DNA of 64,000 nucleotides from JAHEFU01 sp020440645 (GTDB lineage Bacteria > 4484-113 > JAFGCY01): contig JAGRNR010000015.1 in assembly GCA_020440645.1 (NCBI GenBank), positions 1-64,000 of the forward strand, in the 5' to 3' direction. Positions 19,674-27,861 of this stretch are shown piece after piece (the first letter of the stretch is position 1; each line of letters starts with the position of its first letter). A model generated the notes under the pieces. It was not told the origin of the DNA and searched no databases. It worked only from the letters and a program-made list of their open reading frames with translations. The position numbers and the translations under genes are program-made.

Positions 19674-20126
19674 ATGCCTACGATCGACCTGATCTCACAC
19701 CCCAGCAATATTGGAAGCTCCAAGCGCAAGGGCCGCGGCAAGGGCAGCGGCGCCGGCTGCAAGAGCGGACGCGGCCAGACCGGCCAGAAGTCCCGCAGTG
19801 GCGGCAGCATCCATCCGCGTTTCGAGGGTGAGCAGAATCCGCTGATCCGCAAGTTCCCGAAATTCACCGGGTTCAAGCACCACAGCAAGATCACCTACTA
19901 TCCTGTCAACACCGAGCAGTTCGCTGAGCTGCCGGACGGCACCACCGTCGACCTGGCCTTCCTGGCCGAGCAGAAGCTGCTCCCCAAGAAGCGCCGCGGC
20001 ATGCGCGTCAAGCTGCTGGGTGACGGGGAGCTGGGCAAGAAGATCAATTTCAAGCTGCACGCCTTCAGCCACCGGGCCAAGGCCATGGTCGAGAAGGCCG
20101 GTGGCAGCTGTGAGGTAATTGAATGA
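19674..20126 (+). CDS. rplO: 50S ribosomal protein L15
   Basis: This 150-residue protein has the Gly/Arg/Lys-rich L15 N-terminus (KRKGRGKGSGAGCKSGRGQT, then HPRFEGEQNPL) and the C-terminal LHAFSHRAKAMVEKAGG. Its stop overlaps the secY ATG (ATGA), so translation is likely coupled. Confidence 0.97.
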   Translation: MPTIDLISHPSNIGSSKRKGRGKGSGAGCKSGRGQTGQKSRSGGSIHPRFEGEQNPLIRKFPKFTGFKHHSKITYYPVNTEQFAELPDGTTVDLAFLAEQKLLPKKRRGMRVKLLGDGELGKKINFKLHAFSHRAKAMVEKAGGSCEVIE

Positions 20127-21433
20127 GCGCATCCGCCAATCCACAGGCAATCCTGCAGAGCTGGGGAGTCCCCGAGCTGCAGGCGCGGCTGAAGTTCGTA
20201 CTGATCGCGCTGTTCATCTACTGCGTCGGCATCCATGTGCCTGCGCCGGGAATGGACGCGGAGGCTGTCAAGGCTTTCTTCACGACAGGCGCCGGCAGCG
20301 GCGGCCTGCTGGGCTTCATTGACATCTTCAGCGGCGGCGCCCTGAGCAACTTCTCCATCTTTGCCCTTGGCGTGATGCCCTACATCAACGCATCGATCAT
20401 GATGCAGCTGCTCGTCGCCGTCGACGGGCGCCTGAAGGAACTGCAGCAGGAAGGTGAGGAGGGGCGCAAGCGCATCTCCAAGATCACCCGCTACCTGGCG
20501 ATCTTCCTGGCCTTCGTGCAGGGAATCGGCTTCGTCGGCATGATCACCGGCGACATGCTGCATGTGCTGTCATTCAACGGTGCCACCGCACTGATGTCAG
20601 TGGTGGCCGGCACCTGCTTCCTGATGTGGCTGGGTGACGAGATCAGTGAGAAGGGCGTCGGCAACGGCCTCTCGATCCTGATCACGATCGGCATCCTGAT
20701 CTCCGTGCCGGGCATGGTGTTCAACGAGCTGCAGCAGGCGGCCCTTGACAACGCCCGCCTCGGCGCACTGCTGCTGTTCTTCGTCTTCACGATCGTGGTG
20801 ATCACCGCCATCGTGTGGGTGCAGCTCAGCGTGCGCAAGGTGCCCGTGCAGTATGCCCGCCGCCAGATCGGCCGGCGCGTGTACGGTGGACAGAACACCT
20901 TCCTGCCGATGAAGATGGCGCAGGCCGGCGTGATCCCGCTGATCTTCGCGATCTCGGTGCTGATGGTGCCGCCGACCGTGTTCAACATGCTGAAGAACGT
21001 GCAGGGCTTCGACGTACTCGCCGGAAAGTACACCACCTTCCAGCAGGGCCCGTGGGGTGCACTGATCCAGTTCCTGCTGGTGTTCATCTTCACCTTCGTC
21101 TACGTGGCGGTGACCTTCAACACGCAGGACATCGCTGACAACCTCAAGAAGAACAACGGATTCATCCCCGGCATCCGTCCGGGCCGACCGACCTTCGAGT
21201 TCCTGGACAAGGTGCTGCACCGCATCACCTTCTTCGGCGCGCTCTACCTCGGCATCATCTCGGTCCTGCCGATCCTCATCAACGGCATCGTCAGCAAGGT
21301 CACCAACGTGCAGATCAACTCCTTCTACATCGGCGGCACCAGCCTGCTGATCGTGGTCGGCGTGGCGCTGGACACGGTGCAGCAGATGCAGGCGCACATG
21401 GTGATGAGGCATTACAGCGGATTCAACAAGTAG
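20123..21433 (+). CDS. secY: Protein translocase subunit SecY
   Basis: This 436-residue integral membrane protein has ten predicted hydrophobic segments. SecY landmarks include YCVGIHVPAPGM, FALGVMPYINASIMMQLL (plug/TM2 region), EGRKRISKITRYL, the cytoplasmic arginine loop in RRQIGRRVYGGQNTFLPMKM, NPQD-like FNTQDIADNL and GFIPGIRPG. It forms the SecYEG channel; secD and secF of the same pathway are at 40.9-43.3 kb. An overlap with rplO keeps the usual cluster order. Confidence 0.98.
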   Translation: MSASANPQAILQSWGVPELQARLKFVLIALFIYCVGIHVPAPGMDAEAVKAFFTTGAGSGGLLGFIDIFSGGALSNFSIFALGVMPYINASIMMQLLVAVDGRLKELQQEGEEGRKRISKITRYLAIFLAFVQGIGFVGMITGDMLHVLSFNGATALMSVVAGTCFLMWLGDEISEKGVGNGLSILITIGILISVPGMVFNELQQAALDNARLGALLLFFVFTIVVITAIVWVQLSVRKVPVQYARRQIGRRVYGGQNTFLPMKMAQAGVIPLIFAISVLMVPPTVFNMLKNVQGFDVLAGKYTTFQQGPWGALIQFLLVFIFTFVYVAVTFNTQDIADNLKKNNGFIPGIRPGRPTFEFLDKVLHRITFFGALYLGIISVLPILINGIVSKVTNVQINSFYIGGTSLLIVVGVALDTVQQMQAHMVMRHYSGFNK

Positions 21434-21454
21434 CGGGACAGGGTGGATACGCAG

Positions 21455-22114
21455 ATGATCATCGTCTTCCTCGGCCCTCCCGGCAGCGGCAAGGGTACCC
21501 AGGCAGGTATCCTCGCCCGCGAGCACGGATTCCGGCACTTTGACGCAGGTTCGCTGCTGCGTGCTGAGGTCGAGAGCGGGTCGGAGCTCGGCGAGGAGAT
21601 TGCCAGCTACATCAACCAGGGTCGCCTGGTGCCGATCCGCATCATCGGAGAGATCACGAAGAAGTTCCTGCGCGAAACGCAGTCCGACCGCACCATGTTC
21701 GACGGCTTCCCGCGCAACCTGGAGCAGGCGGCACTGCTGAGTGAGAGCCTGGCGGCCCTCAACCAGGACCTGGACCACGCGCTGTACCTGCATATCGATG
21801 AGGACGACCTGCTGGCGCGGATCGTCAACCGCCGGGTCTGCCGCAACTGCAAGCGGATCTACAACCTAGTCAGCAACCCGCCGCAGCAGCCCTGCAGCGT
21901 GACCGATGGGGACTGCGACCTGTACCAGCGCGAGGATGACAGTGAGGAGGTCTTCGGGCGCCGCCTGAAGATCTACCAGGAGGAGACCGCACCGATCCTG
22001 CGCTTCTATGAGGAGCAGGGCAAGTTGCGCACGATTGACGCCGACGCCGACATCCCCGATGTCAGCGAGCGCATCCGTGGCGTGCTGGGGATGGCCCGTA
22101 ATGGTAAGGCTTAA
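21455..22114 (+). CDS. adk: Adenylate kinase (zinc-LID type)
   Basis: The ATG at 21455 gives 219 residues starting MIIVFLGPPGSGKGTQAG, the P-loop. Other motifs are FDGFPRN and a LID with CRNC plus a second cysteine pair (CSVTDGDC), the structural zinc arrangement found in many adenylate kinases, followed by YQREDD. It balances ATP, ADP and AMP. An in-frame GTG four codons upstream is an alternative. The map gene begins inside the last 14 bases. Confidence 0.95.
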   Translation: MIIVFLGPPGSGKGTQAGILAREHGFRHFDAGSLLRAEVESGSELGEEIASYINQGRLVPIRIIGEITKKFLRETQSDRTMFDGFPRNLEQAALLSESLAALNQDLDHALYLHIDEDDLLARIVNRRVCRNCKRIYNLVSNPPQQPCSVTDGDCDLYQREDDSEEVFGRRLKIYQEETAPILRFYEEQGKLRTIDADADIPDVSERIRGVLGMARNGKA

Positions 22115-22883
22115 GGGTCGCGAGGACATCGCCGCCATCTGGCGCAGTGGCCAGGTCGCGGGGTCCCTGCTGGTGGAGTTGCGTGAGCACATCCGCCCCG
22201 GGGTGAGCGCAGCGCAGATCAACGACTTCGCCGGAGAGTACATCCGCAAGCACAATGGCACGCCCTCATTCCTGGGCTACCGCGGCTTCCCCGGCAACAT
22301 CTGCTTCAGCATCAACTCGGAGATCGTGCACGGCATCCCGAAGGACCAGGTGGTTTCCGAGGGAGACATCGTCACGGTTGACGTCGGTGTGACGCTGGAC
22401 GGCTATATATCTGACACAGCCTACACGTACCGCGTTGGCAACGGCGCGGTGGACGGTGACATGCAGCGCCTGCTGGAGGGTACCGAAAAGAGCCTGTACA
22501 GCGGGATCGGCGCACTGGAGAACGGCAAGCCGATGCGCCTGGCCAGCCGTGCGGTGGAGCAGGAGCTGCGCCAGCACGGCCTGGGCGTGATCCGGGAACT
22601 GACCGGTCACGGCGTTGGTTTCGAGCTGCATGAGGAGCCGACCTTCTACAACTTCGACCCCGGCAGCCGCCGGCCGGTCGTGGAAAACGGACTGGTAATC
22701 GCCATCGAGCCGATGGCCACACTGGGCAGCGAGCGGATCCTGCTCGCCAGTGACGACTGGACCTACCTGACACTTGACGGCAGCCTGTCGGCGCACTACG
22801 AACACACCGTCGCGGTGTGGGATGACCGTGTATTCATCCTCACCCAGCCGGGCAATGAGGAGGCCGCCGCAGAATTCAGCTGA
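22101..22883 (+). CDS. map: Methionine aminopeptidase, type I
   Basis: The start at 22101 gives 260 residues and overlaps adk by 14 bases. Metal ligands of the pita-bread fold are recognisable: VTVDVGVTLDGYISD with two Asp, GHGVGFELHE with His, IAIEPM with Glu and the late SAHYEHTVAV with Glu. It removes N-terminal Met from nascent proteins. It follows adk as in Firmicutes, but the usual next gene infA is missing before rpmJ. Confidence 0.97.
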   Translation: MVRLKGREDIAAIWRSGQVAGSLLVELREHIRPGVSAAQINDFAGEYIRKHNGTPSFLGYRGFPGNICFSINSEIVHGIPKDQVVSEGDIVTVDVGVTLDGYISDTAYTYRVGNGAVDGDMQRLLEGTEKSLYSGIGALENGKPMRLASRAVEQELRQHGLGVIRELTGHGVGFELHEEPTFYNFDPGSRRPVVENGLVIAIEPMATLGSERILLASDDWTYLTLDGSLSAHYEHTVAVWDDRVFILTQPGNEEAAAEFS

Positions 22884-22919
22884 TAGGCGGGGAATTTTCG
22901 CAAGGATCGATAATTTCCC

Positions 22920-22949
22920 TTGAAATCAGTCGCGTCACGGTGATACAAT
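22920..22949 (+). promoter_or_regulatory. Promoter of the rpmJ-rpsM-rpsK-rpoA-rplQ unit
   Basis: TTGAAA (22920-22925), an 18-base spacer and TACAAT (22944-22949) closely match sigma70 consensus in the 143-bp gap after map. It would start an mRNA about 70 bases before rpmJ. Confidence 0.7.
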
Positions 22950-22951
22950 AT

Positions 22952-23000
22952 TCCTTCGCCCCTCAGGGGCCGCTTTGTGGCCTTTAGTGGTCGAAGCCGG
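22952..23000 (+). promoter_or_regulatory. Structured leader before rpmJ
   Basis: A CTTCG/CGAAG closing stem can enclose two small hairpins, GCCCC-TCA-GGGGC and CCGC-TTT-GTGG. This looks like a compact three-way fold in the 5' leader and might serve autoregulation by a ribosomal protein. The pairing is read by eye; its function is inference. Confidence 0.35.
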
Positions 23001-23026
23001 ACGAACCGAAAGGTGGAGCTAAAGAA

Positions 23027-23143
23027 ATGAAGGTTTCAGCATCAATCAAGAAGAGAACAAAGGACTGCCAGATCGTGCGCCGCAAGGGCCGTCTGTATGT
23101 CATCAACAAAAAGAATCCGCGGCTTAAGCAGAGGCAGGGTTAG
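23027..23143 (+). CDS. rpmJ: 50S ribosomal protein L36, zinc ligands mostly lost
   Basis: This 38-residue gene starts MKVSASIKKRTKDCQ and ends RLKQRQG, unmistakably L36. The four zinc positions of the standard form (Cys11, Cys14, Cys27, His33) read Thr11, Cys14, Asn27 and Leu33, so only one ligand remains. It is a zinc-free type. GGTGGAG lies upstream of the ATG and rpsM follows after three bases. Confidence 0.96.
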   Translation: MKVSASIKKRTKDCQIVRRKGRLYVINKKNPRLKQRQG

Positions 23144-23146
23144 GCA

Positions 23147-23533
23147 ATGGCACGTATCCAAGGTGTAGAACTTCCGGCGAACAAGCGCGCCGAGATCGGG
23201 CTGACTTACATTTTCGGTGTCGGCCTGCATACCGCGCGCCGCATCCTTGAGGCAGCGAACATTGACCCGGACATCCGGATCAAGGACCTCACGATTGACC
23301 AGGAAGGACAGATCCGTGATGCGATCGAATCCCTTGGCCTGCTGCTGGAGGGTGACCTGCGCAAGGAAGTCACCCTCAACATCAAGCGCCTGGTTGAAAT
23401 CAACTGCTACCGTGGCATCCGCCACCGTCGCGGCCTTCCGGTGCGTGGACAGCGCACCCATACCAACGCCCGCGGGCGTAAGGGCCCCCGCAAGCAGGCC
23501 GTGGCCGGCAAGAAGCGTCCGGGCAAGAAGTAA
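23147..23533 (+). CDS. rpsM: 30S ribosomal protein S13
   Basis: This 128-residue protein has S13 motifs: MARIQGVELPANKRAEIGLT, YIFGVGLHTARRIL, and the C-terminal YRGIRHRRGLPVRGQRTHTN. It contacts the P-site tRNA and 50S subunit from the head. It lies directly after rpmJ in standard order. Confidence 0.98.
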   Translation: MARIQGVELPANKRAEIGLTYIFGVGLHTARRILEAANIDPDIRIKDLTIDQEGQIRDAIESLGLLLEGDLRKEVTLNIKRLVEINCYRGIRHRRGLPVRGQRTHTNARGRKGPRKQAVAGKKRPGKK

Positions 23534-23585
23534 GCAATCACGCTGATAAACAGCACTTAGCAATCAAGGTAACTGGAGCAGAGCA

Positions 23586-23978
23586 GTGGCAGGACCGAAG
23601 AAAGGTGGAAGCAGGAAGCGCGAGAAGCGCCATGTGCCCTCGGGCGTGGTGCATATCAAGGCTTCCTTCAACAACACGCAGATTGCGGTCGCGGACCCTG
23701 AGGGCAACGTAGTCTCTTGGTCCAGCGCCGGTGCGAAGGGCTTCAAGGGTGCCAAGAAGGGCACAGCCTACGCTGCCCAGACCGCCTGTGAAACCGCGGT
23801 CCGCAAGGCAATGGACTGGGGCCTGCGCGAGGTCGAGGTCTATTCCAAGGGTCCCGGCTCCGGCAAGGAAGCGGCGATCCGTACACTGTCCAACCTCGGT
23901 CTGCGTATCAAGCTGATCAGGGATGTGACCCCCGTAGCCCACAATGGTGTGCGTCCGAAGGGACGCCGCCGCGTATAA
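23586..23978 (+). CDS. rpsK: 30S ribosomal protein S11
   Basis: A GTG start with GGAGCAGAG upstream gives 130 residues. S11 features include GVVHIKASFNNTQIAVAD, GAKGFKGAKKGTAYAAQ, VEVYSKGPGSGKEAAIRTL and the HNGVRPKGRRRV end. It lines the mRNA exit region. The usual following gene rpsD (S4) is absent; rpoA follows after 18 bases. Confidence 0.98.
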   Translation: MAGPKKGGSRKREKRHVPSGVVHIKASFNNTQIAVADPEGNVVSWSSAGAKGFKGAKKGTAYAAQTACETAVRKAMDWGLREVEVYSKGPGSGKEAAIRTLSNLGLRIKLIRDVTPVAHNGVRPKGRRRV

Positions 23979-23996
23979 CTGGAGCAAGGTACCCAT

Positions 23997-24974
23997 ATGG
24001 ATCTGGCAAACGGCTTTATCGAGCGCGCGGACGCATTCAGTCTGCTGACAATGAGCAAGGAGCAGGAGGAGGGCTCGCCCAAGTGCGTGTTCACCTTCGA
24101 GCCGCTGCCCCGCGGCTTCGGTGCGACCCTTGGCAATGCCCTGCGCCGCACGATCCTTTCCAGCATCGTCGGCTGCTGCATCACCTACGTCAAGATCGAC
24201 GGGATGCCGCATGAGTACATGGCCCTCGACGGTGTGCTTGAGGACAGCATCACGCTGCTGCTCAACATCCGCCGCGTGAAGGTCAACCTGCTCGGCAAGG
24301 AGAACACGCAGACCATCCGCCTGAGCGTGAGTGGTGAACGCGTGGTGACCGCCGCGGACTTCCTTGGCAACCCGGAGGTTGAGATCATCAACCCCGACCA
24401 GGTGATCTGCACCCTGACCGGCGTCAACAGCCGGATGGAGATCGAGGCCACCGTGACGCGCGGCGTCGGCTACAAGATGGCCGCCGAGCTGAAGCGCAAG
24501 GAGCACTCGATCGGCGTGATCACCCTGGACTGCAACTACAGCCCGGTGGAGCGCGTGGCCTATGCGGTGGAGAACACCCGCGTCGGCAGCGCCACGGACT
24601 ACGAGAAGCTGATGCTCACCATCGAGACCAACGGCACCAAATCCGCTGACGCGGTGCTCGGTGAAGGTGCGGCGGAGCTGAAGCGCTACCTAAACTGGAT
24701 CACTGACAAGCAGAGCTCAATGATGAGCTTCATCCCGCAGGAGGAGCCAATCGACGCCGAGCTCCAGGCCAAGCTCAACATGCATGTTGACGAACTGGGC
24801 CTGTCCGGCCGTGCCTCCAACTGCCTGCGCAACGCCAACGTCCGCAGCGTCGGCGAACTGATCGAATACACTCCTGACCAGCTGATGTCATTCAAGAACT
24901 TCGGCGAGAAGAGCCTCGTGGAGATCGTTGACAAGCTGGCCGAGATGGAGCTTTACCTGAAGGAGGTGGAGTAG
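23997..24974 (+). CDS. rpoA: DNA-directed RNA polymerase subunit alpha
   Basis: This 325-residue subunit has the N-terminal assembly domain (EPLPRGFGATLGNALRRTIL, EDSITLLLNIRRV) and a linker near residue 235. The C-terminal DNA/activator-binding domain follows (LDELGLSGRASNCLRNANVRS, FKNFGEKSLVEIVDKL). It dimerises to nucleate RNA polymerase. The position between rpsK and rplQ is standard. Confidence 0.98.
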   Translation: MDLANGFIERADAFSLLTMSKEQEEGSPKCVFTFEPLPRGFGATLGNALRRTILSSIVGCCITYVKIDGMPHEYMALDGVLEDSITLLLNIRRVKVNLLGKENTQTIRLSVSGERVVTAADFLGNPEVEIINPDQVICTLTGVNSRMEIEATVTRGVGYKMAAELKRKEHSIGVITLDCNYSPVERVAYAVENTRVGSATDYEKLMLTIETNGTKSADAVLGEGAAELKRYLNWITDKQSSMMSFIPQEEPIDAELQAKLNMHVDELGLSGRASNCLRNANVRSVGELIEYTPDQLMSFKNFGEKSLVEIVDKLAEMELYLKEVE

Positions 24975-24977
24975 GCG

Positions 24978-25343
24978 ATGCGCCACAAGAGAAACCTTAG
25001 CAAGCTTGGCCGGCCGACCGACCAGCGTGTGGCCCTGGTGCGCAACCAGGTGTCCAAGCTGTTCGAGCACGGCTACATCAACACGACCCTGCCCCGCGCC
25101 AAGGCCGTCCGGAGTGAGGCCGAGAAGCTGATCACCAAGGCCCGCCGCGGTGACCTCGGCTCCATCCGCCAGTGCGCCCGCAAGCTGCCCACCAAGCAGA
25201 GCCTGCGTGCACTGCTGCGCAATGTGGCACCGGCACTGGTTGACAAGAACCAGGGTGGTTACACCCAGATCGCGAAGATCAAGTACCGTCGCGGTGACGG
25301 CGCCCTGATTGTCAGGCTGTCACTGACCGACTACGGAACCTAG
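24978..25343 (+). CDS. rplQ: 50S ribosomal protein L17
   Basis: This 121-residue protein has the L17 opening MRHKRNLSKLGRPTDQRVAL, TLPRAKAVRSEAEKLITKAR and the GGYTQIAKIKYRRGDGAL end. GGAGGTGGAG precedes the ATG by a few bases inside the rpoA end. Confidence 0.98.
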   Translation: MRHKRNLSKLGRPTDQRVALVRNQVSKLFEHGYINTTLPRAKAVRSEAEKLITKARRGDLGSIRQCARKLPTKQSLRALLRNVAPALVDKNQGGYTQIAKIKYRRGDGALIVRLSLTDYGT

Positions 25344-25351
25344 ACCGGCTG

Positions 25352-26122
25352 ATGTCCGGAACGCGGCGGATCGCGATGCGAGTCCGCTACGACGGCACCG
25401 ACTTCCACGGAAGCCAGCTGCAAAGCGGGCAGAGGACGGTGTCGGGTACATTGACAACTGAGTTGAGTTCCCTGCTGGGGCAGGATGTACATCTGCTCTG
25501 GGCAGGCCGTACCGATAGCGGCGTGCACAGCGACGGGAATGTCTGCGCATTCGATGCGCAGCCGGCCATGCCGGTTGACAATCTCGCCGTGATGCTCAAC
25601 GACCACCTGCCGGCTGATCTCAGGATCACCGAACAGTGGGAGGCCGCCGCGGACTTCCACCCGCGCTTCGATGCACTGCTGCGGACCTACACCTATCGGA
25701 TCTGGCGCGAGCCAGTCGCCCCGGTGGACCGTTACCGCTATGTGCTGGAGCACGGCAGCTGGCTGGAGCTGGACGGGCTCAGGCAAATCGCCGGGCTGTT
25801 CAGCGGAGAGCACTGCTTCCGGGCATTCTGCAAGCAGCCTGAAGAGGGCGATGCATGCATCTGCACACTGGAGGAGCCGCTGCTCTCTGAGGACGGGCCG
25901 GAAGTGCGGATCGTGATCAGGGGCAACCGCTTCCTGAGGCACATGATCTGCCGCTTGGTCGGTGCAATGATCGCAGCCTGCGAAGGCAGGCTGGCGGAGG
26001 AAGACATCACTGCGGCACTGCATGCCGGTGGTGGGGAACTCAGACTCAATCCGGCTCCCGCAAGGGGGCTGACACTCACGTGGGTTGACTATGAAGGTCT
26101 GCCCCGCGATGGCAGGAACTGA
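25352..26122 (+). CDS. truA: tRNA pseudouridine(38-40) synthase
   Basis: This 256-residue protein carries the TruA active site GRTDSGVHSDGN with its catalytic Asp, plus MRVRYDGTDFHGSQLQ at the N-terminus and FLRHMICRLVGAMI near the C-terminus. It converts uridines 38-40 of the tRNA anticodon arm to pseudouridine. The ATG at 25352 is used; another at 25376 is possible, and neither has a clear ribosome site. Order rplQ-truA-rplM-rpsI matches Firmicutes. Confidence 0.95.
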   Translation: MSGTRRIAMRVRYDGTDFHGSQLQSGQRTVSGTLTTELSSLLGQDVHLLWAGRTDSGVHSDGNVCAFDAQPAMPVDNLAVMLNDHLPADLRITEQWEAAADFHPRFDALLRTYTYRIWREPVAPVDRYRYVLEHGSWLELDGLRQIAGLFSGEHCFRAFCKQPEEGDACICTLEEPLLSEDGPEVRIVIRGNRFLRHMICRLVGAMIAACEGRLAEEDITAALHAGGGELRLNPAPARGLTLTWVDYEGLPRDGRN

Positions 26123-26123
26123 T

Positions 26124-26573
26124 ATGAGCAAGACGCCGTATTTTACGAAGGAAACGGTCGAGAGACCGTGGTACGTGGTTGACCTTGAAGGCGAGGTCTT
26201 CGGTCGTGCGTGCACCCGCATCGCCGCGCTGCTGATCGGCAAGAACCGTCCGGAGTACACCCCCGGGCAGGATTGCGGCGGCTTCGTGGTCGTGCTGAAC
26301 GCCGACAAGATCAAGGTCACCGGGACCAAGCTGGCCAACAAGCACTACTACAACCACAGTGGCTACCCGGGCGGCATCCGCCACCGGACCCTCGGTGAGC
26401 GCCTTGAGAAGCAGCCCGAGGAGCTGATCCGCAGCGCCGTGAAGGGCATGCTGCCGCACAACAAGATCGGCGCCAGGCTGATCACCAAGCTGAAGGTGTA
26501 TACGGGTTCCGACCACCCGCACAAGGCGCAGAATCCGACCGTGCTCAGCGCCGAGCAGTTCGCGGCCCTCTAG
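26124..26573 (+). CDS. rplM: 50S ribosomal protein L13
   Basis: The ATG just beyond the truA stop gives 149 residues. L13 motifs are seen: WYVVDLEGEVFGRACTRIA, YTPGQDCGGFVVVLNADKI, YYNHSGYPGGIRHRTL, RSAVKGMLPHNKIG and LKVYTGSDHPHKAQNP. It is an early 50S assembly protein. It pairs with rpsI downstream. Confidence 0.97.
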   Translation: MSKTPYFTKETVERPWYVVDLEGEVFGRACTRIAALLIGKNRPEYTPGQDCGGFVVVLNADKIKVTGTKLANKHYYNHSGYPGGIRHRTLGERLEKQPEELIRSAVKGMLPHNKIGARLITKLKVYTGSDHPHKAQNPTVLSAEQFAAL

Positions 26574-26586
26574 GAGAACATAAGAA

Positions 26587-26985
26587 ATGGCAGACAACGA
26601 TTTCCAGACGATCAAAGTAGGCCGCCGCAAGCGCGCCGTGGCCCGTGTGTTCCTGCGCCCCGGCAACGGCGGCTACCGCGTGAACGGCAAGAACCTGCCG
26701 GAGTACTTCAAGACCATCAACGCGCAGCTGAAGGTGCAGGAGCCCCTGAAGGTCGTTGACCTGGCTGACAAGTACGATGTGATCGCCAACGTCTACGGCG
26801 GCGGCATCACCGGTCAAAGTGACGCCATCGCGCTCGGCATCGCCCGTTACCTGACGGACCTCAACCCGAGCTATCGCGACAACCTGAAGAAGAAGGGCCT
26901 GCTTTCCCGCGACCCGCGTGAGAAGGAAAGGAAGAAATACGGCCAGAAGAGGGCCCGCAAGAAATTCCAGTTCAGCAAGCGCTAA
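26587..26985 (+). CDS. rpsI: 30S ribosomal protein S9
   Basis: This 132-residue protein has VGRRKRAVARVFLRPGNGGY, VYGGGITGQSDAIALGIARYL and the Arg/Lys tail ending in Lys-Arg that reaches the P-site tRNA. GGAGAACATAAG precedes the ATG. It ends the ribosomal block. Confidence 0.98.
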   Translation: MADNDFQTIKVGRRKRAVARVFLRPGNGGYRVNGKNLPEYFKTINAQLKVQEPLKVVDLADKYDVIANVYGGGITGQSDAIALGIARYLTDLNPSYRDNLKKKGLLSRDPREKERKKYGQKRARKKFQFSKR

Positions 26986-26995
26986 AATAGCACTT

Positions 26996-27844
26996 GTGAA
27001 AACAGCAATCAAAACCGGTCTGCTGCTGGCCTTCTGGCTGGCACTGACCGGTTATTCATTTTCTGACGAGCTGCAGGTCCGCATCCGCCTGAGCGAAGCC
27101 GGACTGCTGAAGGAAGCCGACGAGGATTCCGAGGTAGTACGCACCGTGCTCGAGGGCGACATCTTCACCGTGCTGATGCGCTACCGGGACTACTACCTGG
27201 TGAACGACACGGAGACCCATGCCTTCCTGTATATACCGTTCTACGCAGCGGAGGAACTGGTGTTCGGTGTGCCGGACCACGTGTCCATCGAGGGTCAGAT
27301 GGCTGCACCGACGGTGAGTGAGGACCTATCCACCTGGCAGGTCGTCCCGGAGAAATACAGGCATACGGACGGTATCGACTTGCAAAGTGAATACAGCGGC
27401 GACATGCACACTGCCCACAATGGGAAGAAGTATCCCAAGGAATACGCCTATAACCTGAGCTACAAGCCACAGGTCGATGGCGCGAAGATGGTGCGTGACG
27501 CGCGCAAGTTCCTCGGTACGAAGTACGTGCTGGGTGGCACCACAACGAAAGGCATCGATTGCAGCGGCCTGACCAAGGTCTGCCTGGAGAACCAGGGCAT
27601 CAACGTGGTGCACCGGGCCAGCCTGCAGGCGCTCGAGGGCCGCTACGTGAACCACAGCGACCTGCAGACCGGGGACCTCGTGTTCTTCCGTGACGACGTG
27701 ACCCCGCGCTACCTGAGCCATGTGGGTATCTACATCTCCAACGGCAAGTTCATCCATGCCGGGCAGAGCAACGGTGAGGTGGCGATCAACAGCCTCAACG
27801 ACGAATACTTCAAGAACCATTACGCCTTCGCCAGGCGTTTCTAG
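26996..27844 (+). CDS. Secreted NlpC/P60 cell-wall hydrolase with SH3-like domain
   Basis: The GTG at 26996 gives 282 residues with an N-terminal signal peptide (hydrophobic ~8-20). An SH3-like segment follows (about 25-90: RIRLSEAGLLKEADEDSEVV). The C-terminal NlpC/P60 peptidase has its catalytic Cys in GIDCSGLTK, His in YLSHVGIYI and a later His in FIHAG. Such enzymes cut γ-D-Glu-diamino-acid bonds in peptidoglycan peptides. Ribosome-site signal is poor. It precedes the c-di-AMP/GlmM envelope cassette, which suits a wall role. Confidence 0.85.
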   Translation: MKTAIKTGLLLAFWLALTGYSFSDELQVRIRLSEAGLLKEADEDSEVVRTVLEGDIFTVLMRYRDYYLVNDTETHAFLYIPFYAAEELVFGVPDHVSIEGQMAAPTVSEDLSTWQVVPEKYRHTDGIDLQSEYSGDMHTAHNGKKYPKEYAYNLSYKPQVDGAKMVRDARKFLGTKYVLGGTTTKGIDCSGLTKVCLENQGINVVHRASLQALEGRYVNHSDLQTGDLVFFRDDVTPRYLSHVGIYISNGKFIHAGQSNGEVAINSLNDEYFKNHYAFARRF

Positions 27845-27861
27845 GAGCACAGGGGAGACAT

